Shown: positions 48,194 to 56,369 of the stretch, one piece after another
Layout of the letters: each line of letters opens with the position of its first letter
How positions within the stretch are numbered: the stretch's first letter is position 1
Source of the DNA: Streptomyces indicus
GTDB taxonomy: Bacteria > Actinomycetota > Actinomycetes > Streptomycetales > Streptomycetaceae
Assembly (NCBI RefSeq): GCF_900100315.1
Contig: NZ_FNFF01000018.1
Location: 62,001-126,000, forward strand
DNA: 64,000 bases
Direction: 5' to 3'
Notes under the pieces: generated by a model
The model's database searches: none
What the model was told of the DNA's origin: nothing
The model's input: the letters and a program-made list of their open reading frames with translations, nothing else
Program-made: the position numbers and the translations under genes

Positions 48194-48991
48194 ATGACCG
48201 GATCCACCCGTTCGCCGTTCACCCGCTCCTCCCTCGACCTGGGCGGGCGCCGCCTGTCCTATCTGGACACCGGCGGCGCGGGCCGGCCGCTGCTCGCGCT
48301 GCACGGCCATCTCGCCGAGGGCGCCTCGTTCACCGCGCTCGCCCTCGCCCTCGGCTCCGAGTGGCGGGTGATCGCACCGGACCAGCGCGGGCACGGCGAC
48401 TCGGACCGGGCCGCCGACTACGGCCGGAACGGGTACGTGGACGATCTGGTCGCCCTGCTCGAACACCTCGCGCCCGGGCCGGTCGTCGCGCTCGGGCACT
48501 CGCTCGGCGGGATCAACGCGATGTATCTGGCGGCCCGGCGGCCCGATCTCGTCGCGGCGCTCGTGGACGTGGACGGTCCGGTCGTCATGCCGGAGGGGCC
48601 GAGCCCGCTGTCGTTCGTGCTCGGTTACCCGTACACCGCCGCGACGCGCGAGGAGCTGATCGAGGCGACGGGTCCCGTCGGCCGGATGATCGGCCGCGGG
48701 ATCCGCCAACAGCCGGACGGCAGCTGGCGGTTGCCCTTCCACCCGCAGGACACCGTCGACTCGGAGAACGCGGTGCACGGCTCGCACTGGGACGCCTGGC
48801 TCGGCAGCTCCGTGCCCGCACTGCTGGTCAACGGGCGCAAGAGCCAGGCGCTGCCCGGCGAGACGGCCGAGGAGATGGCCGCGCGCCGGCCGCACACGAC
48901 GCTCGTACGGCTCGACACGGACCACTTCGTGCAGGCGCAGGACCCGGAGGGCTTCCACCGGGCCGTACGCGAGTTCCTCGCCGGGTTGTGA
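48194..48991 (+). CDS. Alpha/beta hydrolase
   Basis: 265 residues from the ATG after AAGGAG. The oxyanion block is LLALHGHLAEGAS, then APDQRGHGDSDRA, the nucleophile elbow GHSLGG and the His in DTDHFVQAQDP. The lid region is small. Members include esterases, epoxide hydrolases and haloalkane dehalogenase relatives; the Asp/Glu position is not decisive here. It has its own strong promoter, with an operator-like repeat, that does not come from the two-component operon. Confidence 0.88.
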   Translation: MTGSTRSPFTRSSLDLGGRRLSYLDTGGAGRPLLALHGHLAEGASFTALALALGSEWRVIAPDQRGHGDSDRAADYGRNGYVDDLVALLEHLAPGPVVALGHSLGGINAMYLAARRPDLVAALVDVDGPVVMPEGPSPLSFVLGYPYTAATREELIEATGPVGRMIGRGIRQQPDGSWRLPFHPQDTVDSENAVHGSHWDAWLGSSVPALLVNGRKSQALPGETAEEMAARRPHTTLVRLDTDHFVQAQDPEGFHRAVREFLAGL

Positions 48992-48996
48992 ACGGC

Positions 48997-49012
48997 GCAC
49001 CCGCCGGGGTGC
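48997..49012. terminator. Terminator between converging hydrolase and DUF2993 genes
   Basis: GCACCC-GCCG-GGGTGC, a 6-bp stem directly after the hydrolase stop. Confidence 0.5.
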
Positions 49013-49049
49013 GGCCGGCGCACCGGAACACCCCGGCCCGCCCACCGGC

Positions 49050-50195
49050 TCACCCGCCGAAGGACACCCCGTACCCGGCCAGCTCCACCCGGATGCCGTC
49101 CCGCTCGACCCGTACGTCGCGCAGGGTCAACTCGCCTGCACCGTCCGGCAGTTCGGGCAGCCGGAAGCCGAGCGCGAGGCGGTCCGCGAGGGCCGGGCGG
49201 GTCAGCCGGGACAGGCCGTCGAGGAGGGCCGGGTCGAGGCCGAGCTGTTTCAGCAGGGCCGGGTGGTCCATCGCCACGTCGATCAGGTTGAGCCCGGTGA
49301 GCGCGCGCACGAAGCGCGGGGTGCCGGCCAGGGAGGCGAGCTCCGATTCCTCGCGCAGCGCCCGCTGCACCGTGGACGGCGGGACGCCGAGGCGGTCGAC
49401 GAGTTCGGGAACCTCGAAGAGCGACTTGAGCTTCCGCTGCGAGGAGCGGACCGCGTCCGCCGACTTCCGGGTGAGGTGCAGCCCCTGCGAGGGCTTCGTA
49501 CCGGGGCGGTAGGTCGCCAGGTCCCCGATGTCCAGGCGCATGCCGCCGATCCGCGTGGAGATCCCGTCCGGGCCCGAGCGGCGGATCCGCGCGTCGGCGG
49601 ACAGCTTCAGGTCGTGGCCGGCGACCGGCAGCGTCCCGCGCGCGAGCACCCGGTCGCGGCCCTGCGCGGTGAACGTGACCTGGGAGGCGCCCAGTTCACG
49701 GTTCAGGTCCTCGAAGGAGAGCAGCACCTCGCCGTTCATCTCGTCCACCGAGGCGCCCCGCACGGAGAGCGGTGCGCCCTCGATCCGTACGTCCGAGGCC
49801 GTGGCCGACACCTTCGCGAGCGAGACCCGGTCGGCCGCCACGTCGGGCACCGCGACCCGCGCCTCGTCGATCCGCCCGTCGAGGAGCTGCGTCAGGAAGG
49901 GGAAGCCCTCGATCTCGACCTCGGGCGCGGCCGCCAGGTCCAGGGAGTCCTTCAGCTTCCCGGCCGTCCTGTGCTCGGCGTAGAGCAGGGCCCAGCGGTC
50001 GGCGAGGACCAGGAAGGCGGCCGCGGCCAGGAGCAGGACGAGCGCTTTGGCGGCGAGGGGCAGGCCCGCGAAGCGGTTGCGCCGGCGCCTGCGGCCGCCG
50101 CGCCGGTGCTGGGGCGGCTCCCAGGGTTCCTCATCCTCGTCGTGCACCGGGCCGTAGGGGGGATGCGTGGAAAAGCTGTGGGGGGACGTACGCAT
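49050..50195 (-). CDS. DUF2993 (LmeA-like) membrane-anchored protein
   Basis: 381 residues. The leader is acidic then very basic (GGRRRRRNR) and is followed by one helix near 48-66 (AAKALVLLLAAAAFLVLADR). The DUF2993 domain has the hallmark FPFLTQLLDGRIDEARVAVP. An extra C-terminal ~140 residues follow, including ELPDGAGELTLRDVRVERDG. It resembles the protein at 38551 in the central part but is longer. It probably binds lipid at the outer membrane face. Confidence 0.85.
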   Translation of the reverse strand: MRTSPHSFSTHPPYGPVHDEDEEPWEPPQHRRGGRRRRRNRFAGLPLAAKALVLLLAAAAFLVLADRWALLYAEHRTAGKLKDSLDLAAAPEVEIEGFPFLTQLLDGRIDEARVAVPDVAADRVSLAKVSATASDVRIEGAPLSVRGASVDEMNGEVLLSFEDLNRELGASQVTFTAQGRDRVLARGTLPVAGHDLKLSADARIRRSGPDGISTRIGGMRLDIGDLATYRPGTKPSQGLHLTRKSADAVRSSQRKLKSLFEVPELVDRLGVPPSTVQRALREESELASLAGTPRFVRALTGLNLIDVAMDHPALLKQLGLDPALLDGLSRLTRPALADRLALGFRLPELPDGAGELTLRDVRVERDGIRVELAGYGVSFGG

Positions 50196-50299
50196 CGGTT
50201 CATCCGATCACGCGTACGTCCCCCCACCGCAACCCCTTCGTGACTCAACTCACCGCGGAAGTGAGCCGCTTCACGCCGTGCGGGCCACGGCTCTGCGCA

Positions 50300-52141
50300 T
50301 TACTGCCCCGCGGGCTTCTGCACGATGGTGATGCGGTCCGCCTTCGGCACCGGGAGCGGGGCGGCCGCCGAGGAGTTGGCCTTCAGGTAGTCCTCGAAAG
50401 CGACCAGGTCCTCACCGCCGACCAGCGGGTTGGCACCCTTGCCGAGCTCGGTGTAGCCGTCGCCGCCGCCCGCGAGGAACTGGTTGAGCGCGACGCGGTA
50501 GGTGGCGTTCGGGTCCAGCGGCTGCCCGTTGAGCTTGATGGTGTCCGCCAGCACGCGGGCCGCGCCCGTCTTGGTCAGGTCCAGCGTGTAGGTCAGGCCC
50601 TGCGAGATCTGAAGGATCCGCGGGGAGGCCTCGTTGGTGCCGCTGACCTGCTGCTGGAGCGCGGTGATCAGCTGTGAGCCCTTGAGGTCGATCAGGTTGA
50701 CCGTGTTGCCGAACGGCTGGACCGTGAAGGCCTCGCCGTACGTCACGACGCCGTCGCCCTCGGCGCCGCTCGCCTTGTACACGAGGTCGCCGCGGATGCC
50801 GCCGGAGTTCATCAGCGCCAGGTCCGTCTCCGGATCCAGCGTCTTGGCGTACGCGAGCTGCGCGTCGGCGATCAGGTCGCCGAGCGGGGTCTCCAGCGTC
50901 TTGGCGCCGCGGCCGTCGATGTTGCCGGCGATGAAGCCCACCGGGCGGTTGGCGATCGGCGCGGCCAGCGTGCTCCAGCGCTTGATGAGCTCGCTCATGT
51001 CCGCGGCCTTGGTGACGTCACGGGTGACGACGTGGTTCGCGGACTCGGCCGACTTCACCGAGGTGCGCACGATGTCCTTGGTGCGGCGGTCGTACGTCAG
51101 CGTGGTGTCCGTGTAGGCCTTGCCGAAGGAGGAGGCCGAGGTGACCATGCGGGGCTTGCCCGAGGGGTCCGGGATGGTGCAGACGTACGCCTCGTGCGTG
51201 TGGCCGGTCACCATCGCGTCGACCTTGGACGTGACGCCCTTGGCGATGTCGGTGATCGGACCCGAGATGCCGTCGCCGGCGCCCGGGCTGTCGCAGTTGT
51301 AGTTGTACGCGGGCGAGGCTGGCTCGCCGCCCTCGTGGATCAGGGCCACGATGGACTTGACGCCCTGGCGGTCCAGTTCCTTCGCGTACTTGTTGATCGT
51401 CTCGATCTCGTCGTGGAACTTCAGGCCCTTGACGCCCTCGGCGGTCACGACGTCCGGGGTGCCCTCCAGGGTCACACCGATGAAGCCGATCTTGACTCCG
51501 TCCTTCTTCCAGACGGTGTACGGCTTGAGGATCGGCTTGCCGGTCTTCTCGTCCGTGACGTTGGCCGCGAGGTACGGGAAGTCGGCGCCGCCGAACTCCT
51601 TGCCCTCCTCGTAGCAGCCCTCTTCGGCGTGGCAGCCGCCGTTCTGCATCCGGGCGAGCTCGGCGCGGCCCTCGTCGAACTCGTGGTTGCCGACGGACGA
51701 GACGTCGAGGTCGAGCTTGTTCAGGGCCTCGACCGTGGGCTCGTCGTGGAACAGGCCCGACAGCATCGGCGAGCCGCCGATCATGTCGCCGGCCGCGGCG
51801 GTGACGGAGTACTTGTGGCCCTTGCGCGCCTCGCGCAGGTGCGTGGCCAGGTACTCGACGCCACCCGCGTCGATGTCCTTCGTGGTGCCGTCCGGCTGAA
51901 GCTCGGCGACCCGGCCCGAACTGCCCGCCGGGGGTTCGAGGTTGCCGTGGAAGTCGTTGAAGGAAAGGAGCTGCACGTCGACCGTGCGGCCGTGTCCGTT
52001 CCCGTTGCCGTGCCCGTGGCCCCGGCCGGCGTCCTCGGCTCCGGCGGGCAGGGCCGCCGCGACGGAAGCGGCGGCGGCGAGCGCCGTCACGCCGGCGATC
52101 AGGCGGCCGCGCGTGCGGTGCCGCTGTGGTGTCACTGACAT
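50300..52141 (-). CDS. Secreted 5'-nucleotidase / 2',3'-cyclic phosphodiesterase family protein
   Basis: 613 residues with AGAGGGG before the ATG at 52141. A signal peptide is followed by a His/Gly/Asn-rich linker. The metallophosphatase domain has LLSFNDFHGNLEPP, AAGDMIGGSPM, GNHEFDEG and a G-H-T-H-E block for two metals. The C-terminal substrate domain has NSGGIRGDL and the GEAFTVQPFGN block. It releases phosphate from extracellular nucleotides. Its place a few kilobases from ppk and pst suits phosphate scavenging; a PHO box was looked for upstream (52142-52325) and not clearly seen. Confidence 0.92.
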   Translation of the reverse strand: MSVTPQRHRTRGRLIAGVTALAAAASVAAALPAGAEDAGRGHGHGNGNGHGRTVDVQLLSFNDFHGNLEPPAGSSGRVAELQPDGTTKDIDAGGVEYLATHLREARKGHKYSVTAAAGDMIGGSPMLSGLFHDEPTVEALNKLDLDVSSVGNHEFDEGRAELARMQNGGCHAEEGCYEEGKEFGGADFPYLAANVTDEKTGKPILKPYTVWKKDGVKIGFIGVTLEGTPDVVTAEGVKGLKFHDEIETINKYAKELDRQGVKSIVALIHEGGEPASPAYNYNCDSPGAGDGISGPITDIAKGVTSKVDAMVTGHTHEAYVCTIPDPSGKPRMVTSASSFGKAYTDTTLTYDRRTKDIVRTSVKSAESANHVVTRDVTKAADMSELIKRWSTLAAPIANRPVGFIAGNIDGRGAKTLETPLGDLIADAQLAYAKTLDPETDLALMNSGGIRGDLVYKASGAEGDGVVTYGEAFTVQPFGNTVNLIDLKGSQLITALQQQVSGTNEASPRILQISQGLTYTLDLTKTGAARVLADTIKLNGQPLDPNATYRVALNQFLAGGGDGYTELGKGANPLVGGEDLVAFEDYLKANSSAAAPLPVPKADRITIVQKPAGQ

Positions 52142-52325
52142 CTGTTCCCCTCTGTCCAACAGTGGGGGCGAGCCTAGAGTCAACGCGCGTAGCGCGACAG
52201 GGGGTTGCGGGTTACGACTGGGCTACTGCGGGGTGTCCGGGGCGGACGGTACACCAAAATTGACCCCGGATTCCGGTCACCAAATGCACCCCACCACGGG
52301 TCTTTTCCGGCCGTAGATTTGACCC

Positions 52326-52883
52326 ATGAGCAACGAGACGACGCAGCAGAAGACGGAAAACCCGCAGGTCAACACCACCGTGAAGCCCTCCAATCCCCTG
52401 CCGCCCCTGAAGCCGCTGATCACGCGCGCCGCCGACGCCGAGACCACCAGCGACCCCAGCGCCGTCATGACGCTGCTCGCCGACTACGGCACCGACGGCA
52501 GCCCGGTCACCTCCTACCGCTCCGCCTTCGCCGAAGGAGCCGTCGGCGCGCCGGCCCACTTCCACACCCGCGCCTCGGAGCTCTTCTTCGTACTCGGCGG
52601 CCGGCTGCGGGTCCTGATCGACGATCAGGTCGAACTCCTGGAAACCGGTGACTTCCTGCACGTACCGCCGCACACCCCGCACGCCTTCGCGGCCGCGCCC
52701 GGCTCCACCGCCGACGTGCTGTTCGTGTTCACGCCGGGGATGCCGCGCTTCGACTACCTGCGGCTGCTCGGCCGGGTGCTGCGCGGCGAGGCGAGCCCGC
52801 AGGAGATCAAGGACTCCTCCGAGCGCTACGACAACCACTACGTGGACAGCCCGGTGTGGCGTGCGGAGCTGGAGACGCGCTGA
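52326..52883 (+). CDS. Cupin domain protein
   Basis: 185 residues. Metal ligands of motif 1 are H-x-H...E in APAHFHTRASELFFVLGG and of motif 2 the His in FLHVPPHTPHAFA. Beta strands lie between. A C-terminal helical extension of ~45 residues follows. No ribosome site precedes the ATG, so the transcript may be leaderless. It could be a dioxygenase or a storage-type cupin; function unknown. Confidence 0.85.
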   Translation: MSNETTQQKTENPQVNTTVKPSNPLPPLKPLITRAADAETTSDPSAVMTLLADYGTDGSPVTSYRSAFAEGAVGAPAHFHTRASELFFVLGGRLRVLIDDQVELLETGDFLHVPPHTPHAFAAAPGSTADVLFVFTPGMPRFDYLRLLGRVLRGEASPQEIKDSSERYDNHYVDSPVWRAELETR

Positions 52884-52918
52884 GCCACACGCCCCGGACG
52901 GCGCCGTACGCTCGGGGC

Positions 52919-53845
52919 ATGACTGACGCAGCCACCCCGCCCGTACGCTCCCTGGAAACCCTGGATGCCCTCGCCCCCGGGCAGATCGAGGCCGTGACGC
53001 GCCTGCTCGCCGAGGCCGCCCGCACCGACGGCCAGCAGGCCGTGTCCGAGCAGGGCAGGCTCCAGCTGCGCGGCGGCCCCCGCGAGGGGGTGCGCCATCT
53101 GCTGCTCACGGTGAACGGCGAACTCGTCGGCTACGCCCAGCTGGAGGACACCGACCCGGTCGAGGCACCGGCGGGCGAACTGGTCGTCCACCCCGGCCAC
53201 CGCGGCCGCGGCCACGGCCGCGCGCTCGGCCAGGCGCTGCTCTCGGCCACCGGCAAGCGGCTGCGCGTGTGGGCGCACGGCGGGCACGCGTCGGCTCGCC
53301 ATCTCGCCCAGATCCTCGGCCTCACGCTGTTCCGCGAACTGCGCCAGATGCGCCGCCCGTTGGACCCCTCGGCCTTCGCGGAGCCGGTGCTCCCCGAGGG
53401 CGTGACCATCCGCACGTTCGTCCCCGGCCAGGACGACGAGGCCTGGCTGCGGGTCAACGCCGAGGCGTTCGCCCACCACCCCGAGCAGGGCTCCCTGACC
53501 CAGCGCGACCTCGACGACCGCAAGGCCGAGCCGTGGTTCGACCCGGCCGGCTTCTTCCTCGCCTTCCGCGACGGGGAGCTGATCGGCTTCCACTGGACGA
53601 AGGTGCATCCCGCTTCGGAAGGGGAGCGGCTCGGCGAGGTGTACGTGGTCGGGGTGCGCCCCGGCGCGCAGGGCGGCGGCCTCGGCAAGGCCCTGACGGC
53701 GACCGGCCTGCGCCACCTGGCGGCGGCCGGACTGCCGACGGCGATGCTCTACGTGGACGCGGACAACAAGGCGGCGGTCACGGTGTACGAGCGGCTCGGC
53801 TTCTCCACGTACGAGACCGACCTGATGTACCGCACCGAGTCCTGA
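52919..53845 (+). CDS. mshD: Mycothiol synthase
   Basis: 308 residues with two GNAT domains. The first has LVVHPGHRGRGHGRALGQAL, the second VYVVGVRPGAQGGGLGKALT and YVDADNKAAVTVYERLGF. MshD acetylates the Cys amine of Cys-GlcN-Ins with acetyl-CoA, the last step of mycothiol biosynthesis. HWTKVHPASEGERLGEVYVV is a family-specific block. Its length matches the family. Confidence 0.94.
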   Translation: MTDAATPPVRSLETLDALAPGQIEAVTRLLAEAARTDGQQAVSEQGRLQLRGGPREGVRHLLLTVNGELVGYAQLEDTDPVEAPAGELVVHPGHRGRGHGRALGQALLSATGKRLRVWAHGGHASARHLAQILGLTLFRELRQMRRPLDPSAFAEPVLPEGVTIRTFVPGQDDEAWLRVNAEAFAHHPEQGSLTQRDLDDRKAEPWFDPAGFFLAFRDGELIGFHWTKVHPASEGERLGEVYVVGVRPGAQGGGLGKALTATGLRHLAAAGLPTAMLYVDADNKAAVTVYERLGFSTYETDLMYRTES

Positions 53846-53900
53846 GCCCGGAGCCCCCGACTCTCCGACGCTCCGACGCTCCGACTCCCCAACTCCCCCA

Positions 53901-53926
53901 GGGGCCGCGCCTCTTGACGCGGCCCC
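53901..53926 (+). terminator. Terminator after mshD
   Basis: GGGGCCGCG-CCTCTTGA-CGCGGCCCC, a perfect 9-bp stem followed by TCTCCTC. Upstream of it is a short run of CTCCGAC repeats. Confidence 0.8.
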
Positions 53927-53938
53927 TCTCCTCGTCCA

Positions 53939-53966
53939 CCCTTTCACTATTCAATTAGTGAAAGGG
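53939..53966. promoter_or_regulatory. Perfect palindromic operator of the YtrA-type GntR gene
   Basis: CCCTTTCACTA-TTCAAT-TAGTGAAAGGG is an exact inverted repeat with 11-bp arms, 10 bp before the GTG at 53977. It is almost certainly the binding site of the regulator it precedes. Confidence 0.78.
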
Positions 53967-53976
53967 GGTTGAGAGT

Positions 53977-54372
53977 GTGTTCGCGTACCGGATCGACCGG
54001 CGCAGCGGTGTGGCCACCTACGTCCAGATCGTCCAGCAGACGAAGCAGGCGCTGCGCCTCGGGCTGCTCGACGTCGGCGACCAACTGCCCACCGCACGCG
54101 AGGTGGTGGCGGCGACCGCGATCAACCCCAACACTGTGCTCAAGGCCTACCGCGAGCTGGAGCGCGAGGGCCTGGTCGAGGCACGACGCGGCATGGGCAC
54201 CTTCGTACGGCGCACGCTGGGCCGCGCGGACCACGACGGACTGCGGGCGGACCTGGCGGCGTGGGCGAAGCGGGCGCGGGCGGAGGGGCTTGAGCGGGAG
54301 GATGCGCTGGCCCTGGCGGCCGCCGTACTCGAAGAACACTTTCCGCAGGGGCGCGAGGGGGAGGCCGGATGA
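53977..54372 (+). CDS. GntR family regulator, YtrA subfamily
   Basis: 131 residues from GTG 53977. The winged helix is at about 8-75 (SGVATYVQIVQQTKQALRLG, INPNTVLKAYRELEREGLVE, RRGMGTF wing). A short C-terminal dimer helix pair follows. The short C-terminus is characteristic of YtrA types, which control an adjacent ABC transporter. It overlaps the ATPase gene by 4 nt and has a perfect palindrome in its promoter, so it is probably an autorepressor of this three-gene operon. Confidence 0.92.
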   Translation: MFAYRIDRRSGVATYVQIVQQTKQALRLGLLDVGDQLPTAREVVAATAINPNTVLKAYRELEREGLVEARRGMGTFVRRTLGRADHDGLRADLAAWAKRARAEGLEREDALALAAAVLEEHFPQGREGEAG

Positions 54373-55253
54373 GCGGGCCGGAGTGGGCAGTTGAGGCGTC
54401 GGGCCTCGTGATGCGGTACGGACGCAGGCGGGCCCGCGTGCTCGACGACTGCACCTTCGCCGTGCCGGCCGGCCGCGTCTGCGGTCTGGTCGGCCCGAAC
54501 GGCGCGGGCAAGTCGACGCTGCTCGCGCTCGCGGCAGGTCTGCTCCGGCCCTCCGGCGGCGAGCTGAAGGTACTCGGTGCGGTGCCTCCGGGGGCGCGCG
54601 CGGACGTCGCGTACGTCGCCCAGTCCAAGCCGCTGCCGGCGCAGCTCACGGTGGCGTCGGTGCTCCGGCTCGGCGCGGAGCTGAACCGGTCCTCGGGGCG
54701 GTGGTCCGCGTCGGCCGCCGAGACGATCGCGTACGAGCAGGGCGGACTCGACCCGAAGGCCCGTATCCGCTCACTCTCGGGCGGCCAGCGCACGCGGGTC
54801 GCCCTCGCGCTCGCGTTCGGCAAGCGGGCCCGTCTGATGCTGCTGGACGAGCCGATGGCGGATCTGGATCCGGTGGCGCGCCAGGAGCTGATGGGCGCGC
54901 TGATGGCCGAGGCGGCCGAGCACGGCACGACGATCGTGATGTCCTCGCACGTGCTGCCCGAACTGGAGGGGACCTGCGACCACTTGGTGCTGCTCGGCGG
55001 TGGGCGGGTGCGGCTCGCGGGCGCGGTGGACGAGCTGGTGTCCTCCCATGTGCTGCTCACCGGGACCGGCCCGCTCGACGGCCAGCGCGTCGTGGAGCAC
55101 CGCCCGGCCGGCCGGGGCGCGACGGCGCTCGTTCGGCGCGGGGAGGCGCTGCCGCCGGGCTGGGATGCGGTGGAGCCGTCCCTGGAGGAGATCGTCCTCG
55201 CGCATCTGCGCACGGCGTCCGGTCCGGCTGTGCCCGAGGAGGCTGCCGTATGA
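54369..55253 (+). CDS. ABC transporter ATPase
   Basis: 294 residues. Walker A is GPNGAGKST (about 43-51), the signature LSGGQRTRVALALA, Walker B LMLLDEPMADLD and the switch His in MSSHVLPEL. The start overlaps the GntR stop (ATGA). It pairs with the permease at 55250. Members controlled by YtrA-type regulators often respond to cell-wall-active antibiotics, but no substrate is shown here. Confidence 0.93.
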   Translation: MSGPEWAVEASGLVMRYGRRRARVLDDCTFAVPAGRVCGLVGPNGAGKSTLLALAAGLLRPSGGELKVLGAVPPGARADVAYVAQSKPLPAQLTVASVLRLGAELNRSSGRWSASAAETIAYEQGGLDPKARIRSLSGGQRTRVALALAFGKRARLMLLDEPMADLDPVARQELMGALMAEAAEHGTTIVMSSHVLPELEGTCDHLVLLGGGRVRLAGAVDELVSSHVLLTGTGPLDGQRVVEHRPAGRGATALVRRGEALPPGWDAVEPSLEEIVLAHLRTASGPAVPEEAAV

Positions 55254-56092
55254 GCACGATGTCGTTCGCCCCTCGGGGGCTGACGTGGGCGGTGCTCCGG
55301 CTGCACCGGGTCGCGCTGCTGCTCGGGGGGCTGTTCCTCACCCTGATGGTGGGCTCCCTGCTGTGGGTGCGTTCCCGGGGTATCGAGGCCGGCAGCCTCG
55401 ACAGCGGATGCGCCATCCCGGCGCAGCCCGGCCTGCGCGACTGCAGGGAACCGGCACCCTCGGTGCTCCTCGACTGGACCGGCGAGGCCAGCACGCTGGC
55501 CACAGTCATCGCCTGGATGAGCTACGGGATCGCCGCATACGCGGCAGGCGCCCTCATCGCGCGCGAACTGGAGAACGGGACCGCCGCGCTTGCCTGGACC
55601 CAGTCCGTCTCGCCGGCCCGCTGGCTGGCTTCGAAACTGCTCGTGCCCGCCATACTCCTCACCGTGGGCGGCACCGCCCTGGTCCTGCTGTACCGCTGGA
55701 TGTGGCAGGACGCGCCCCCAGGCCTGCGCAACAGCTGGAGTTACCCGGACACCTACGTCGACCGCGGCCCCGTCGCCGTCGCGTACCTCTTGTGCGCACT
55801 GGCAGTGGGCGCTCTCACCGCGGTGGCGGTACGCCGCGTTCTGCCCGCGATGGGCATCGCCATGGTCGCCATGCTGCTCGTCCTCGAGGGCCTCCACCGT
55901 ATGCGCGACCAGCTCTGGCCCACGGACAGCACCTCCATGACACTGCGCGGCTGGTGGTCGGCGGGCGGGATCGACGACCACCCGGCCAAGCACTTCTGGC
56001 CGCTCCAGCTCATGGAGACCGGGATCGTCCTGGCCCTGACGGCGGCCCTCACCGCCACCGCCTTCTGGCTGCTGCGCCGCCGCACCCCCTGA
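55250..56092 (+). CDS. ABC transporter permease
   Basis: 280 residues with six predicted helices; the first is LLLGGLFLTLMVGSLLWVRS. An outer loop of ~50 residues contains two Cys (SGCAIP, RDCREP). The block AGALIARELENGTAALAWTQ is typical of YtrC/D-like permeases. The ATG overlaps the ATPase stop by 4 nt. It is the last gene of the operon. Confidence 0.9.
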   Translation: MSTMSFAPRGLTWAVLRLHRVALLLGGLFLTLMVGSLLWVRSRGIEAGSLDSGCAIPAQPGLRDCREPAPSVLLDWTGEASTLATVIAWMSYGIAAYAAGALIARELENGTAALAWTQSVSPARWLASKLLVPAILLTVGGTALVLLYRWMWQDAPPGLRNSWSYPDTYVDRGPVAVAYLLCALAVGALTAVAVRRVLPAMGIAMVAMLLVLEGLHRMRDQLWPTDSTSMTLRGWWSAGGIDDHPAKHFWPLQLMETGIVLALTAALTATAFWLLRRRTP

Positions 56093-56152
56093 CCGGCCGC
56101 ACACGACCCATAAGCCGCCGTACGCCCTGACAGGGGGAGGCGCGTACGGCAA

Positions 56153-56191
56153 GGGCGACCCCGGGGGGCGGACGAACCCCCGGGGTCGCCC
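56153..56191 (+). terminator. Terminator after the YtrA-type ABC operon
   Basis: GGGCGACCCCGGGGG - 9 nt - CCCCCGGGGTCGCCC, a perfect 15-bp stem. Confidence 0.85.
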
Positions 56192-56369
56192 CACGATGTC
56201 CTGCACGTCATGTCGCCGTAACCAACGATTCAGACGGCCTTGCGACGCTCGGTGGATGCAGGCCCCTTCCGAGAGCCCGACCACCTCCCCGCCGGAGCGC
56301 CCCCACCTCGTCCGAGACGGCTCCGAGGACGCGGCGGCTGGATTCGCCACGAGGCGGAACAATGAGTAC

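Noticed and set aside
52142..52325. PHO box upstream of the secreted 5'-nucleotidase
   Set aside because: Only isolated GGTCACC-like words occur, without the direct-repeat spacing.
56093..56369. PHO box upstream of ppk
   Set aside because: ppk is PhoP-controlled in other Streptomyces, but I could not find two clear GTTCACC-like repeats at 11-nt spacing here.
56256..56369. Upstream ATG as the ppk start
   Set aside because: It would add 38 residues of low-complexity sequence; the downstream ATG gives the N-terminus typical of Streptomyces Ppk. It is not excluded.
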